DNA of 17,672 nt from Deferribacteres bacterium (lineage in GTDB: Bacteria > Nitrospirota > Thermodesulfovibrionia > UBA6902). Made by a program: the position numbers and the translations under genes. The stretch is taken from contig JAUVPO010000009.1 in NCBI GenBank assembly GCA_030598625.1, positions 1 to 17,672 on the forward strand, written 5' to 3'. A model generated the notes under the pieces. The model saw only the letters and a list, made by a program, of their open reading frames with translations, searched no databases and was not told where the DNA came from. Below, piece by piece: positions 1 to 8,581 of the stretch (its first letter is position 1; each line of letters begins with the position of its first letter).

Positions 1-1
1 A

Positions 2-235
2 CTGATTGAGCAGCCGGAAGAAATACGGCTGTTTGAAAAGGTTGATGATACGCTGGAAGCGCTGACGCCCCTGTTCCTGCCGCTGGACCTCTGGAAAGCG
101 CAAAATATTTACTTATCAATCGGGAGGGATTATTTGGAAGCTATGCAGGAAAAAGCCTCAAACAAGGACAGCTTTGCCGAAAAATGGGTGGAACGTTTTC
201 GTAAACTGGGCTTTTACCTGCACGTAAAAATTTAG
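2..235 (+). CDS. C-terminal fragment, probable GH57-family glycoside hydrolase (DUF3536-type)
   Basis: An open frame runs in from the left edge and ends at TAG 233-235, giving 77 residues of a C-terminus. The fragment is rich in Leu, Lys and Glu and looks helical, with the stretches LPLDLWKAQNIY and WVERFRKLGFYLHVKI. My memory of the family is that this resembles the tail of the DUF3536 region found after the catalytic domain in some GH57 alpha-amylase-like proteins, but no catalytic residue lies in the window. The malQ gene starts only 23 bp downstream on the same strand, so a glucan-metabolism role fits and the two are probably co-transcribed. The open frame is secure. The family name is a moderate guess. 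Confidence 0.55.
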   Translation: MIEQPEEIRLFEKVDDTLEALTPLFLPLDLWKAQNIYLSIGRDYLEAMQEKASNKDSFAEKWVERFRKLGFYLHVKI

Positions 236-258
236 ACTGAACATGAGAATAAATAGAA

Positions 259-1842
259 ATGGACAGCTTTTCGTATAACATATCGGAGATTGCTCATCCG
301 GATTTCACTCAAGCCGCTGAGTTCTCAAACACGGGCAGTATGCGGGAGAAAAGAGGCAGCGGAATACTTCTTCATATCACATCGCTTCCATCGCCTTACG
401 GGATTGGAGACCTCGGTTCCGGTGCGTACAAATTTGCCGATTTCCTCGCAGAAGCCCGTCAGAGCTTCTGGCAAATACTGCCTTTGAATCTTACATGCAC
501 TGCTTATGGAAACTCCCCCTACAGCAGTTTTTCAGCTTTTGCCGGCAATTCACTTTTGATTAGTCCCGAACAAATGGTTAAAGACGGTCTTCTTTTAAAA
601 TCCGATATTGAAACTTCCCGGGTTTTCCCAGGCAAAAAAGTCAATTTTAAGGCAGTTAGTCAATATAAAGATAAAATTTTCCGGACGGCATTTGAAAGGA
701 ATAAAGATAAGTTGCCTGACCACCATGACTTTCAGAAATTTTGCAGTGAACATTCTTGTTGGCTTAATGATTACAGTCTATTTGTTTCCATAAAACATCA
801 CTTGAAAGAGATTTGCTGGAGCGAGTGGTCGAAGGACCTGAGAGACAGGGATGAACACTCTTTAAGGGAATGGACTGATAAATTGAGCGATAATATATTA
901 TTCAAAAAATTTCTCCAGTATGTCTTTTTCAGCCAATGGTATTCACTGAAAAATTACTGCGGCACTAAAAATGTAAAGATAATCGGCGATATTCCCATTT
1001 ATGTAAATTACGACAGTTCCGATGTATGGGCGAATCCAGAGATATTCAGCCTGGATGAAGAAAAAAAAGCAGTATTTATCGCAGGAGTGCCCCCCGACTA
1101 TTTCAGCTCTACAGGACAGTTGTGGGGACATCCGGTCTATAACTGGGAGGTCCTTAAAGAGTCAGGGTATTCATGGTGGATAAAGCGCATAGAACACAAT
1201 TTGGAGCTTTTTCATATGTTCAGACTTGACCACTTCAGGGGGTTTGTCGGATATTGGGAAGTACATTCAAGTGAGAAAACAGCCATAAACGGCAAATGGG
1301 TGCAAGCGCCGGCAGAAGGCTTCTTTAATACGCTGATTAAACGTTTCCCCCGGATTTCGGTCATTGCGGAAGACCTTGGAGTTATTACGCCTGACGTGAA
1401 AGATGTCATGAAAAAATTCGGGTTCCCTGGAATGAAGGTGCTCCTTTTTGCCTTTGGCGAGGACCTCCCAACCAATCCCTACGCCCTGCATAACCACATA
1501 AAAAACTGTGTGATCTATACGGGCACTCACGACAATAACACAATAAAGGGATGGTTTAAAAAAGAGGCGGGGGCTGAAGGCATAAAAAGGATTTCTGAAT
1601 ATATAGGTCGAAAAGTTACAGATAAAACAGTCCACATGGACATAATAAGGCTTGCCATGATGTCCGTTGCGGATATGGTTATCATCCCTATGCAGGACAT
1701 TCTCGGTCTCGGAGAAAAGTACAGAATGAATCTTCCCGCAAGTTCCAGTGGAAACTGGGAATGGAGATTGGCTCCCGATCAATTATCGCCGTCCCTGACG
1801 GAAAAACTGAAAAGAATGACCACGATTTACGGAAGGGGATAA
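259..1842 (+). CDS. malQ: 4-alpha-glucanotransferase (amylomaltase, GH77)
   Basis: This cytoplasmic enzyme moves alpha-1,4-glucan segments between maltodextrins or glycogen and releases glucose. The 527-residue length matches the short bacterial and plant-type GH77 class. Family landmarks are in order: RGSGILLHITSLPSPYGIGD near the N-terminus, the nucleophile Asp324 in FRLDHFRGF, the acid/base Glu371 in AEDLG, the third acidic residue Asp425 in THDNN, and the closing NLPASSSGNWEWRL signature. Relative to the family there are about 27 extra N-terminal residues. An internal ATG at 340 would give the usual start, MREKRGSGILLH, but it has no better ribosome site, so the ATG at 259 (weak GAGA about 10 nt upstream) is kept. 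It follows the glycosidase fragment by 23 bp. It converges with the LOG gene, with only 37 bp between the stops and no clear terminator. Confidence 0.96.
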   Translation: MDSFSYNISEIAHPDFTQAAEFSNTGSMREKRGSGILLHITSLPSPYGIGDLGSGAYKFADFLAEARQSFWQILPLNLTCTAYGNSPYSSFSAFAGNSLLISPEQMVKDGLLLKSDIETSRVFPGKKVNFKAVSQYKDKIFRTAFERNKDKLPDHHDFQKFCSEHSCWLNDYSLFVSIKHHLKEICWSEWSKDLRDRDEHSLREWTDKLSDNILFKKFLQYVFFSQWYSLKNYCGTKNVKIIGDIPIYVNYDSSDVWANPEIFSLDEEKKAVFIAGVPPDYFSSTGQLWGHPVYNWEVLKESGYSWWIKRIEHNLELFHMFRLDHFRGFVGYWEVHSSEKTAINGKWVQAPAEGFFNTLIKRFPRISVIAEDLGVITPDVKDVMKKFGFPGMKVLLFAFGEDLPTNPYALHNHIKNCVIYTGTHDNNTIKGWFKKEAGAEGIKRISEYIGRKVTDKTVHMDIIRLAMMSVADMVIIPMQDILGLGEKYRMNLPASSSGNWEWRLAPDQLSPSLTEKLKRMTTIYGRG

Positions 1843-1879
1843 TTGGCGGCGCTAAAAGAAGCGAGTCGGAAGATGGAAA

Positions 1880-2917
1880 TTAAAAATTATTGATCTCATC
1901 GATCAGGATCCTCAACCTCCCAAAGTCTGTTAAATTGAAATCAACTATAAGTCTCGGCAGGTCGGCGATGTCGGGCTCATCGTCCTCCTCAGGTAATTTG
2001 CCGGAAATGTAAATCCTGCCGTCCGGCCGCAGGATGTCGGAAAAATGTTTATTCAGCTCTCCGACGGAAGGATTGTCTATTGCGGAGGTAAGTCTTATTA
2101 TCAGCTTTTCATTAACATATCTTATGCTGTGGTAACGGCTGTAAAAACGGTTAATCCTTTCAACTGCCGCGTCAATAGAATCAACGCACTCGAACAGATC
2201 AAAATCACTGTCAATAATATAGCCCTGCGATAACAGTTCTTCCCTGAAAAAACGGATCCATCTCGACCAGTAAGTGCCTCCGTCAGGCTCTTCAATAAGG
2301 ACAAGCGGAAGGGGGTCGTGTTTCCCGTTTTGCAAAAGCGTTAGGGTTTCCATGGCCTCATCAAGGGTGCCGAAGCCGCCGGGGAAAAGCGCAATGGCAT
2401 CCGCCTCTTTGAGAAAGGCCACCTTCCTGTTGAAAAAATATTTATATGTTATAAGACGGGGATTGCCCTCAAACACGGGATTCGGTTTTTGTTCGAAGGG
2501 CAGTTGAATGTTAACGCCGAAAGAGCGCTCGGTGCCCGCTCCCTCATTAACGGCCTGCATAATGCCCCCCCCGGCCCCGGTGATAACCATGTACCCTGAA
2601 TCGGCAAGTTTTTTGCCGAAAAGACGGGCCATTTCATATATCGGTTCATCCGGCTGCGTCCGGGCTGAACCAAAAACAGTGACTTTCCGGACATTATTGT
2701 AGGGCGTGAACATCTTTCCCGTGAACCGCATCTCCTTCATTGTGGTGTTCATCAGTTTCATGTGCGCCCTGTCGTTTTTTTCCTGGCCGGCCTTTAGAGC
2801 GGCCAGGATCATTTCACGCACAAGTCCCTGTTCTTCAATGCCCCCCGCGAGTTCAATCAGATTGTCAATGGTTTCATCCACTATACCGTTGGTTCTTGTA
2901 AAGTGAAGTTCAATCAT
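1880..2917 (-). CDS. LOG-family (TIGR00730-like) Rossmann-fold nucleotide-processing protein
   Basis: This 345-residue soluble protein has the two hallmarks of the LOG (Lonely Guy) family: GAGGGIMQAVNEGA at about 114-127 and PGGFGTLDE at 179-187. The conserved Arg-Lys pair of the active site is at about 164-165 (FFNRKVAF). Characterised relatives are phosphoribohydrolases that split nucleoside 5'-monophosphates into base and ribose 5-phosphate. Older annotations call them lysine decarboxylases, which the PGGxGTxxE motif does not support as a function. It is longer than plant-type LOG (about 200 residues): an N-terminal helical part of about 75 residues precedes the core and about 100 residues follow it, ending in an acidic segment (EEDDEPDIADLPRL). 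The substrate cannot be read from sequence. It is divergent from the cytochrome gene and convergent with malQ. The start is the ATG at 2917. Confidence 0.88.
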   Translation of the reverse strand: MIELHFTRTNGIVDETIDNLIELAGGIEEQGLVREMILAALKAGQEKNDRAHMKLMNTTMKEMRFTGKMFTPYNNVRKVTVFGSARTQPDEPIYEMARLFGKKLADSGYMVITGAGGGIMQAVNEGAGTERSFGVNIQLPFEQKPNPVFEGNPRLITYKYFFNRKVAFLKEADAIALFPGGFGTLDEAMETLTLLQNGKHDPLPLVLIEEPDGGTYWSRWIRFFREELLSQGYIIDSDFDLFECVDSIDAAVERINRFYSRYHSIRYVNEKLIIRLTSAIDNPSVGELNKHFSDILRPDGRIYISGKLPEEDDEPDIADLPRLIVDFNLTDFGRLRILIDEINNF

Positions 2918-3169
2918 AAGCTATGCTCTAAGGTATTAATTAATTCTTTCTTTTGGAATTACCGGTATTTTTCCAATTAAATTATATGCAATTTCTATAT
3001 TAACAATTTTTTAGGAGTTGTTGGAAGACATAGGGGATTAAAAAATTCTCCACATACGATTTGAACTGGATAGAAAATTCAGCAAAGAATATAGTATATT
3101 AGATCGTCAGTAAGAATACTCATCCGGTTTCTTGAGGTCATAAACTCTAAGGCGGTACATAATCTTAAA
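2918..3169. promoter_or_regulatory. 252-bp divergent intergenic region (LOG gene / multiheme cytochrome)
   Basis: This AT-rich spacer must hold the promoters of both flanking genes. On the minus strand a consensus TATAAT lies at 2986-2981, preceded almost in register by TGC. The best upstream -35 match, TTGTTA at 3006-3001, is only 14 bp away, shorter than the usual 16-18, so this box may act as an extended -10 or may be chance. On the plus strand TTGAAC at 3061 and several TAT-rich boxes at 3088-3100 are present but not correctly spaced. I see no gene, strong repeat or terminator here. Confidence 0.3.
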
Positions 3170-4183
3170 TTGAAAAAATATATTCGCGCGGTTTTATTCA
3201 CAGTTGCAGTGTGTTTTGTATTAAATATCGCCTCTGCAGGTTTTGCCGTAGATAAGGAGGGATGTTTGACCTGTCATCGTTATCCCGGCCTCGTGAGGCT
3301 GGAAAAAACCGATGAATTTAAAGTGCTCCACATTGACGAGGAAAAGCATCTTGATTCCCCCCACGGCAAAGTTGACTGCAGGGAATGCCACACACAAGTA
3401 GTAGAGATACCCCATACAGGTCAGACAAAAGTTGAATGTACGACAAATTGTCATTCAGATGACAAGGAAAAGATTACGGCAATGGATTCGTCCGCATTGA
3501 GCGCTTACCATCAAGATGAAAAATTTGCCATTACGCGTATGGAAGACAAATCTTCGTGCAGAGTATGTCATCCCCTTTATCCACACAGTAAAAACAATAA
3601 AGTAAGGGCGCTGGTTAATATGCATACGGGTTTTATGGTCTGTGAAGTGTGTCATCTTAAAAAAGAAAACATTGAAAACTTAACTTATGACTGGCAAGAT
3701 CCCGAACCGTTTGAATTTGTCGGGGAACCCTACGGCACACATGCCAAAAGCGAGACAGAAGAAACGCCTGGGAGTGAAAGTTTGATTTCAAGAATGTTAA
3801 ATATATTCTCATCTAAAGACGATTCAGGGGAAACCCCGAAGACTACATATTTAATATCAAGGATAGCTGTTTTTTCGGAAGAAAAGGGAGAGAAGAGTGT
3901 ATTAATAAACACCGCTGACAATGAAAAGGCAAGTTTATTTAAAGAAAGGGGAACAACCCCGGATTCAGGAGAGAGCAAGAAAGAATTGGAATATTTTCAT
4001 AGAGATACGGCAAGAAAAGAGATTAGTGTGGTCTGTAACGAATGTCACTCTCCGGACGGTATATTAGATTTCAAAAAACTCGGTTTTAATGAAAAGAAGA
4101 CCAAGGATTTGCAATTTTTGAATATTAAAAGCATGCTTACCAAATATGAGACCTTTATCATTCCGAATTTGTTTGGACATTAA
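3170..4183 (+). CDS. Secreted multiheme c-type cytochrome (five CXXCH plus one CX3CH)
   Basis: The 337-residue product starts at a TTG and has a clear Sec signal peptide (MKKYIRAVLFTVAVCFVLNI, cleavage probably after SAGFA at about 26), so it acts in the periplasm or at the outer face. Canonical heme motifs are CLTCH (32-36), CRECH (70-74), CRVCH (130-134), CEVCH (158-162) and CNECH (289-293). A sixth site, CTTNCH at 90-95, has three residues between the cysteines. Many scattered histidines could be sixth ligands. About 125 residues between motifs five and six have no heme site and hold an imperfect repeated segment (LISRMLNIF, LISRIAVFS). The role is probably electron transfer, but no partner oxidoreductase is nearby. 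It needs the System II maturation represented by the CcsB-type gene at 9959. The TTG is chosen because it places the KK-hydrophobic signal peptide correctly. The Shine-Dalgarno (AAGGCGG near 3149) is distant and weak. Confidence 0.88.
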   Translation: MKKYIRAVLFTVAVCFVLNIASAGFAVDKEGCLTCHRYPGLVRLEKTDEFKVLHIDEEKHLDSPHGKVDCRECHTQVVEIPHTGQTKVECTTNCHSDDKEKITAMDSSALSAYHQDEKFAITRMEDKSSCRVCHPLYPHSKNNKVRALVNMHTGFMVCEVCHLKKENIENLTYDWQDPEPFEFVGEPYGTHAKSETEETPGSESLISRMLNIFSSKDDSGETPKTTYLISRIAVFSEEKGEKSVLINTADNEKASLFKERGTTPDSGESKKELEYFHRDTARKEISVVCNECHSPDGILDFKKLGFNEKKTKDLQFLNIKSMLTKYETFIIPNLFGH

Positions 4184-5803
4184 TCAAGTGTAGGCAATCT
4201 TATTTTTCCCGAAGCTTTTTGCCTTATACAGTCTCTCATCACTCACGATCAGCAGATCATCTGACGACATTCCGTCAACAGGAAACGTTGAAATGCCGAA
4301 ACTGGCGGTTATATGTACTGTTGCGCTATTCAAAACCGGGATATCCATGCCCTCAATTTTGAATCTGAGCCTGTCTATAATGTTACAGGCGTCTTCACAG
4401 GCGGTCTCAGGCAATATTATTACAAATTCATCTCCTCCGTATCTACCCGCGACATCAATATTTCTAATGCTGCTTGTTATGAGCTGAGAAAACGATTTAA
4501 GAACCATGTCACCGGACAAATGCCCGTATGTATCATTTATCCTTTTAAAATCGTCCATATCACATATTACAATTGAAAAATGTTTGTTTAATCTTCTGCT
4601 CCTCTCCACTTCTTTTAACAAAAAACCGTTTATAAATCTTTTATTATAAATATTGGTAAGAGAATCTATTGTGGATAATCTGACATCCTCGGTAATATCT
4701 CTCATTATTAGCTGGAATCTACCCTTTTCCGTCCTGCCGGCGGTTTTCACAAAAAATCCGGAAAGTTCATAAATTTTATTGTCCTTCTTGAATTTTATGT
4801 TTTCAATTTTGTTTAATTTGCGTAATGTAAGATAAACCTTATCCCAATATTGCCGGGGGAGGAAACTTGTCACAGGTTTATCTAAAATCTCTCGTCCGAA
4901 TTTGCTGATGACCTTTTCATTTGCCCAGACTATTAAATGGTCCCTTCCCGTATCGGTCACTTCTATCAGCATCTCAGGAAGCAAATCCAGAATCTCCTTC
5001 GCGTATTTGAGCTTTTTTTCCAGAAATTTACTGTAATCCTCCTCTAAATTTTCAACTACATCTCTAATGGTTACTATATTAAGAGCCAATCCTTCTTTAT
5101 CAACAACCAGTATTCTTCTAATGTTCTTATAGTTCATTATTTCCACAACCTCAACCAGCGGTGTATTCATGCTGGCTGAGTCAATAGGACTGGACATATA
5201 TTCCCCCACTATATTCTTAAGGGGGACACTTTCAGAGGCCAATCTCAGGATATCTTTCTCCGTTATTATTCCTATAGCTATTTTATCCTTAACTATCGGA
5301 ACCGCGCTTATTTTATGTTCTATCATTTTTTTAAGCACATCGTTTATTGAATCATCGGGGGAAGTGCTTATTAAATATCCTGTTTTTTCCAGAATATGTT
5401 TGACCTTGATAGTTAAGCGGTAAAAGTCTTCTTCAAGGTATTTAAGCAAATCCTGCTGCGTAACAATGCCGAGAAAATTATCAGCTTCATCCGTAACAAC
5501 GACCCTTCTTATTTTATTGTCTATCGTTAAATGGAGGGCATAACCAACTGTTCTGTTTCCACTGGTAGAAACCAGGTTTTTTATGGCATATTTATCTACT
5601 CTTTCATCCAGATTAATCCCCTTGTACAAGATTTCAACAATATCCCGTTCAGTCAGGATCCCCATCGGCCGCTCCCCTTCCAGAACTACAATTACCCCTT
5701 TCCGGTTGATATTCATTAAATTAATCATGTCCTTCAAAGAGGCATTACTCTGAATATACAAATTTTCTTTATTTACAATGCTTTTTAGAAGAAGATTAAG
5801 CAA
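4184..5803 (-). CDS. Diguanylate cyclase with four CBS motifs, PAS and GGDEF
   Basis: The protein has 539 residues. Two CBS pairs fill about 8-125 and 128-255 (for example GVIVVLEGERPMGILTERDI and SAVPIVKDKIAIGIITEKDI). A PAS-like domain spans about 270-370 (LLPEMLIEVTDTG to FQLIMRDITEDVR) and a GGDEF domain spans about 375-539. The catalytic loop is an intact GGDEF at 456-460, and an RNID inhibitory site at 447-450 lies exactly five residues before it. It should therefore make c-di-GMP from two GTP and be subject to product inhibition. CBS pairs usually bind adenine nucleotides, so cyclase output may follow energy charge. There is no membrane segment, so it is cytosolic. The start is a TTG with a good ribosome site: GAGGGA at 5815-5810 on the minus strand, six nt from the start. 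It lies 86 bp after copA on the same strand. Its stop abuts that of the cytochrome. Confidence 0.93.
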   Translation of the reverse strand: MLNLLLKSIVNKENLYIQSNASLKDMINLMNINRKGVIVVLEGERPMGILTERDIVEILYKGINLDERVDKYAIKNLVSTSGNRTVGYALHLTIDNKIRRVVVTDEADNFLGIVTQQDLLKYLEEDFYRLTIKVKHILEKTGYLISTSPDDSINDVLKKMIEHKISAVPIVKDKIAIGIITEKDILRLASESVPLKNIVGEYMSSPIDSASMNTPLVEVVEIMNYKNIRRILVVDKEGLALNIVTIRDVVENLEEDYSKFLEKKLKYAKEILDLLPEMLIEVTDTGRDHLIVWANEKVISKFGREILDKPVTSFLPRQYWDKVYLTLRKLNKIENIKFKKDNKIYELSGFFVKTAGRTEKGRFQLIMRDITEDVRLSTIDSLTNIYNKRFINGFLLKEVERSRRLNKHFSIVICDMDDFKRINDTYGHLSGDMVLKSFSQLITSSIRNIDVAGRYGGDEFVIILPETACEDACNIIDRLRFKIEGMDIPVLNSATVHITASFGISTFPVDGMSSDDLLIVSDERLYKAKSFGKNKIAYT

Positions 5804-5889
5804 GAAAGATCCCTCTCTTTAAAGTGTGCGGATATTCACATAAACTTATCGGTTTTACTAACAAATATCTGAAGGGGAATAATAAAATT

Positions 5890-8550
5890 TCATATATTAA
5901 AGCGGAAATTTCTTAATCTCAAGGCATTGGCCACAACGGTTACTGATGACATGCCCATTGCCGCTGCGGCAAACATGGGGTTAAGGAGTATTTCAAAGAA
6001 CGGGAAAAGTGCGCCTGCTGCGACGGGTATTAATATGGTGTTATAGGCAAAGGCCCAGAAAAGATTCTGTTTTATGTTTCTGATAGTAGCTTTTGAAAGG
6101 GCTATTGACGTAACTACCCCCCTGAGATCACCTCCTATCAGGGTAATGTCGGATGCCTCCATTGCAATGTCAGCGCCTGTCCCGATTGCGATGCCTACAT
6201 CGGCCTGCGCAAGGGCAGGGGCGTCATTAATGCCGTCACCGACCATTGCAACAACCTTGTTTTCGGATTGAAGTTTTTTAACCTCCTTTGCCTTGTCTTC
6301 CGGAAGCACTTCGGCAAATACCCTGTCTATGCCTACCTCTTCCGCAATCGCCCCGGCCGTCTTTTTATTGTCACCGGTTATCATTACCGTTTCAATACCG
6401 AGTCCGGCAAGGGCTTTTATCGCATCAACCGAATTATTTTTTAACGTGTCGGCAACAGCAATAATACCAACCGCCTTACCGTCTACAGCCACATACATCG
6501 GTGTCTTTCCTTCACCGGACAGTTTTTCATCCTTATCTTTAATGTCAACAATATTTATATCTTCATCTCCCATAAAATCCGCATTTCCAAGGAGGACGAT
6601 TTTTTCATCAATCCTTGCCTTAATCCCGTGACCGGGCACAGCCTGAAAATCGGCAGGGTCTTTAAGTTGAACATTTTCTTCCATAGCTTTTTTAACTATT
6701 GCTTCTCCAAGGGGATGCTCTGAGCCTTTTTCAGCAGACGCGGCAAATTGCAATATTTCCTGACCTGTTATACTCATGCCGGAAACCGCAGTTACATCCG
6801 TTACTACCGGTTCTCCTTTTGTAAGCGTGCCTGTTTTGTCAAACACAATGGCATTTATTTTATGCGCTGTTTCAAGTGCCTCCGCTCCTCGTATCAATAT
6901 ACCGTTTTCAGCCCCTTTACCCGTTCCCACCATTATTGAAGTCGGCGTTGCAAGGCCTAATGCGCACGGACAGGCAATTATCATAACGGCCACAAAATTC
7001 AGGAGCGCATAAGTAAGAGCGGGTTCAGGGCCAAAGAAGAACCATATAATAAAAGTCACGGACGCAACGCCGATTACCGCTGGAACAAAAATCGCAGCGA
7101 TTTTATCGGCAAGCCGGGCAATGGGCGGTTTGGAGCCCTGTGCCTCCTGCACCATGTTAATTATTTGAGAAAGCATCGTATCCCTTCCGACCTTTGTTGC
7201 CTCAAATTTAAACGAACCCGTTTTATTGATCGTTGCTCCGATCACTTCATTTCCGGCATTTTTCTCAACCGGCATTGACTCGCCTGATATCATGGACTCA
7301 TCAACAGATGAATAACCTTCTTTCACAATGCCGTCAACAGGGACCTTTTCTCCGGGTCTTACCAATATCATATCTCCTATTTCAACTTCATCTATAGGCA
7401 CATCTTTTTCCTGCCCTTGATGAATAATCCGTGCTGTCTTTGGTTGAAGCCCGATGAGTTTTTTTATGGCCTCTGATGTCCTGCCTTTTGCCCTTGCTTC
7501 AAAAAGTCTTCCAAGCAATATAAGTACTATGATAGTCGCGGCCGTATCAAAATATACCTCGGCGGAATGTCCCCTTATTTCGAAAATTGAGGGGAAAAAG
7601 GTTGCCGTCACACTGTAAATATAGGCAGACGATGTTCCGACTGCTATCAGAGTATTCATATTTGTTGTCCTGTGACGGGCCGCGGCGATGGCGCCATGGT
7701 AAAACTGCCATCCGACCCAGAACTGAACAGGCGTCTGGATTACCATCTGAATCAGGAAATTAACCTGTTTGGGAATTTCAACGATTGAAGACAGTCCTGT
7801 TCTTTCCCAGAATACAAATAAAAAAATCGGGATTGTCAACGCTGCCCCGACAAAGAGTTTTGTCTTTAATTTCTCATACTCCCTTTCCCTCTCCCTTTTT
7901 TCTTTTTCGACTATGTCTTCACCTGGTTTTGCCTCTACAATGTCATAGCCGATATCTCTCAGCGCCTTTTTGAATTCCCTTATGCCGGCTTGTGCCGGTA
8001 AATATTCAACAGTTGCTTTTTCTGTTGCAAGATTTACGGAAGCTGATAAAACGCCGTTTAAAGAGGCGAGGGAATCCTGTACTTTTTTTACACATGACGC
8101 GCAGGTCATGCCCTTTATGGGGACCGTGACTTTTGAAGCCGGGACTCCGTAGCCGAGATCTTTCACAGTCTTTATCAACTCCTCAATATTTGTCTCTGAC
8201 GGAATGTAATGGACAGTAGCTGTTTCAGCAGCAAAATTCACTGCGGCAGTTTCCACGCCTTTTAGTTTGGAAAGTTCATTCTGTATTTTTGAAGCGCATG
8301 ACGCGCACGACATACCCGTTAGTGGCAGATCAATTCTTCTTGATTCAGGGGAAGGTTCTCTTTGTCTTAATTCAGCTTCGGGTAACGGACACATTTCTCC
8401 TGACCCGACCCGCGCAAACTTTACAGGCCCCTTATCAAACTTTTCCTTGCAGGATGCCGCACAGAAATAATAAGTCTTGCCTCCAAATTCCGATGTCCCC
8501 GCAGCAGCCTTTTCCTCTATGTCCATCCCGCAGACCGGATCTTTAACCAT
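5890..8550 (-). CDS. copA: Cu(+)-exporting P1B-type ATPase with N-terminal YHS and two HMA domains
   Basis: This 886-residue inner-membrane pump exports monovalent copper from the cytosol. In order it has a YHS domain (1-45; Cys7 in DPVCGMD, Cys30 and Cys34 in YYFCAASC), two HMA metal-binding domains with CxxC at Cys82/85 and Cys150/153, and a transmembrane region from about 231. The ATPase motifs are the actuator SGES (422-425), the CPC ion site (527-529), the phosphorylation motif DKTGTLT (Asp571), the HP locus (612-613) and GDGIND (771-776). Tyr836-Asn837 and Met865-xx-Ser868 in the last two membrane helices are the Cu(+) selectivity signature, which argues against Zn/Cd. The extra Cys54 sits in the YHS-HMA linker. 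The ATG at 8550 has AGAGGA five nt upstream. It is 31 bp downstream of the SHOCT gene and clearly in one operon with it. Regulation is probably from the gap beyond 8803; no CueR- or CsoR-type site was recognised. Confidence 0.96.
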   Translation of the reverse strand: MVKDPVCGMDIEEKAAAGTSEFGGKTYYFCAASCKEKFDKGPVKFARVGSGEMCPLPEAELRQREPSPESRRIDLPLTGMSCASCASKIQNELSKLKGVETAAVNFAAETATVHYIPSETNIEELIKTVKDLGYGVPASKVTVPIKGMTCASCVKKVQDSLASLNGVLSASVNLATEKATVEYLPAQAGIREFKKALRDIGYDIVEAKPGEDIVEKEKREREREYEKLKTKLFVGAALTIPIFLFVFWERTGLSSIVEIPKQVNFLIQMVIQTPVQFWVGWQFYHGAIAAARHRTTNMNTLIAVGTSSAYIYSVTATFFPSIFEIRGHSAEVYFDTAATIIVLILLGRLFEARAKGRTSEAIKKLIGLQPKTARIIHQGQEKDVPIDEVEIGDMILVRPGEKVPVDGIVKEGYSSVDESMISGESMPVEKNAGNEVIGATINKTGSFKFEATKVGRDTMLSQIINMVQEAQGSKPPIARLADKIAAIFVPAVIGVASVTFIIWFFFGPEPALTYALLNFVAVMIIACPCALGLATPTSIMVGTGKGAENGILIRGAEALETAHKINAIVFDKTGTLTKGEPVVTDVTAVSGMSITGQEILQFAASAEKGSEHPLGEAIVKKAMEENVQLKDPADFQAVPGHGIKARIDEKIVLLGNADFMGDEDINIVDIKDKDEKLSGEGKTPMYVAVDGKAVGIIAVADTLKNNSVDAIKALAGLGIETVMITGDNKKTAGAIAEEVGIDRVFAEVLPEDKAKEVKKLQSENKVVAMVGDGINDAPALAQADVGIAIGTGADIAMEASDITLIGGDLRGVVTSIALSKATIRNIKQNLFWAFAYNTILIPVAAGALFPFFEILLNPMFAAAAMGMSSVTVVANALRLRNFRFNI

Positions 8551-8581
8551 TATATTCCTCTTTCATTATAAACAGTTCGCC

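Noticed and set aside
943..1782. Long antisense frames inside malQ (and similar ones inside copA, hemA and hemC)
   Set aside because: They lie fully within genes with clear family motifs, have no ribosome sites and encode no recognisable protein.
1880..2917. Lysine decarboxylase annotation for the LOG-family gene
   Set aside because: PGGxGTxxE defines the LOG phosphoribohydrolase-type family. No PLP-dependent decarboxylase features are present.
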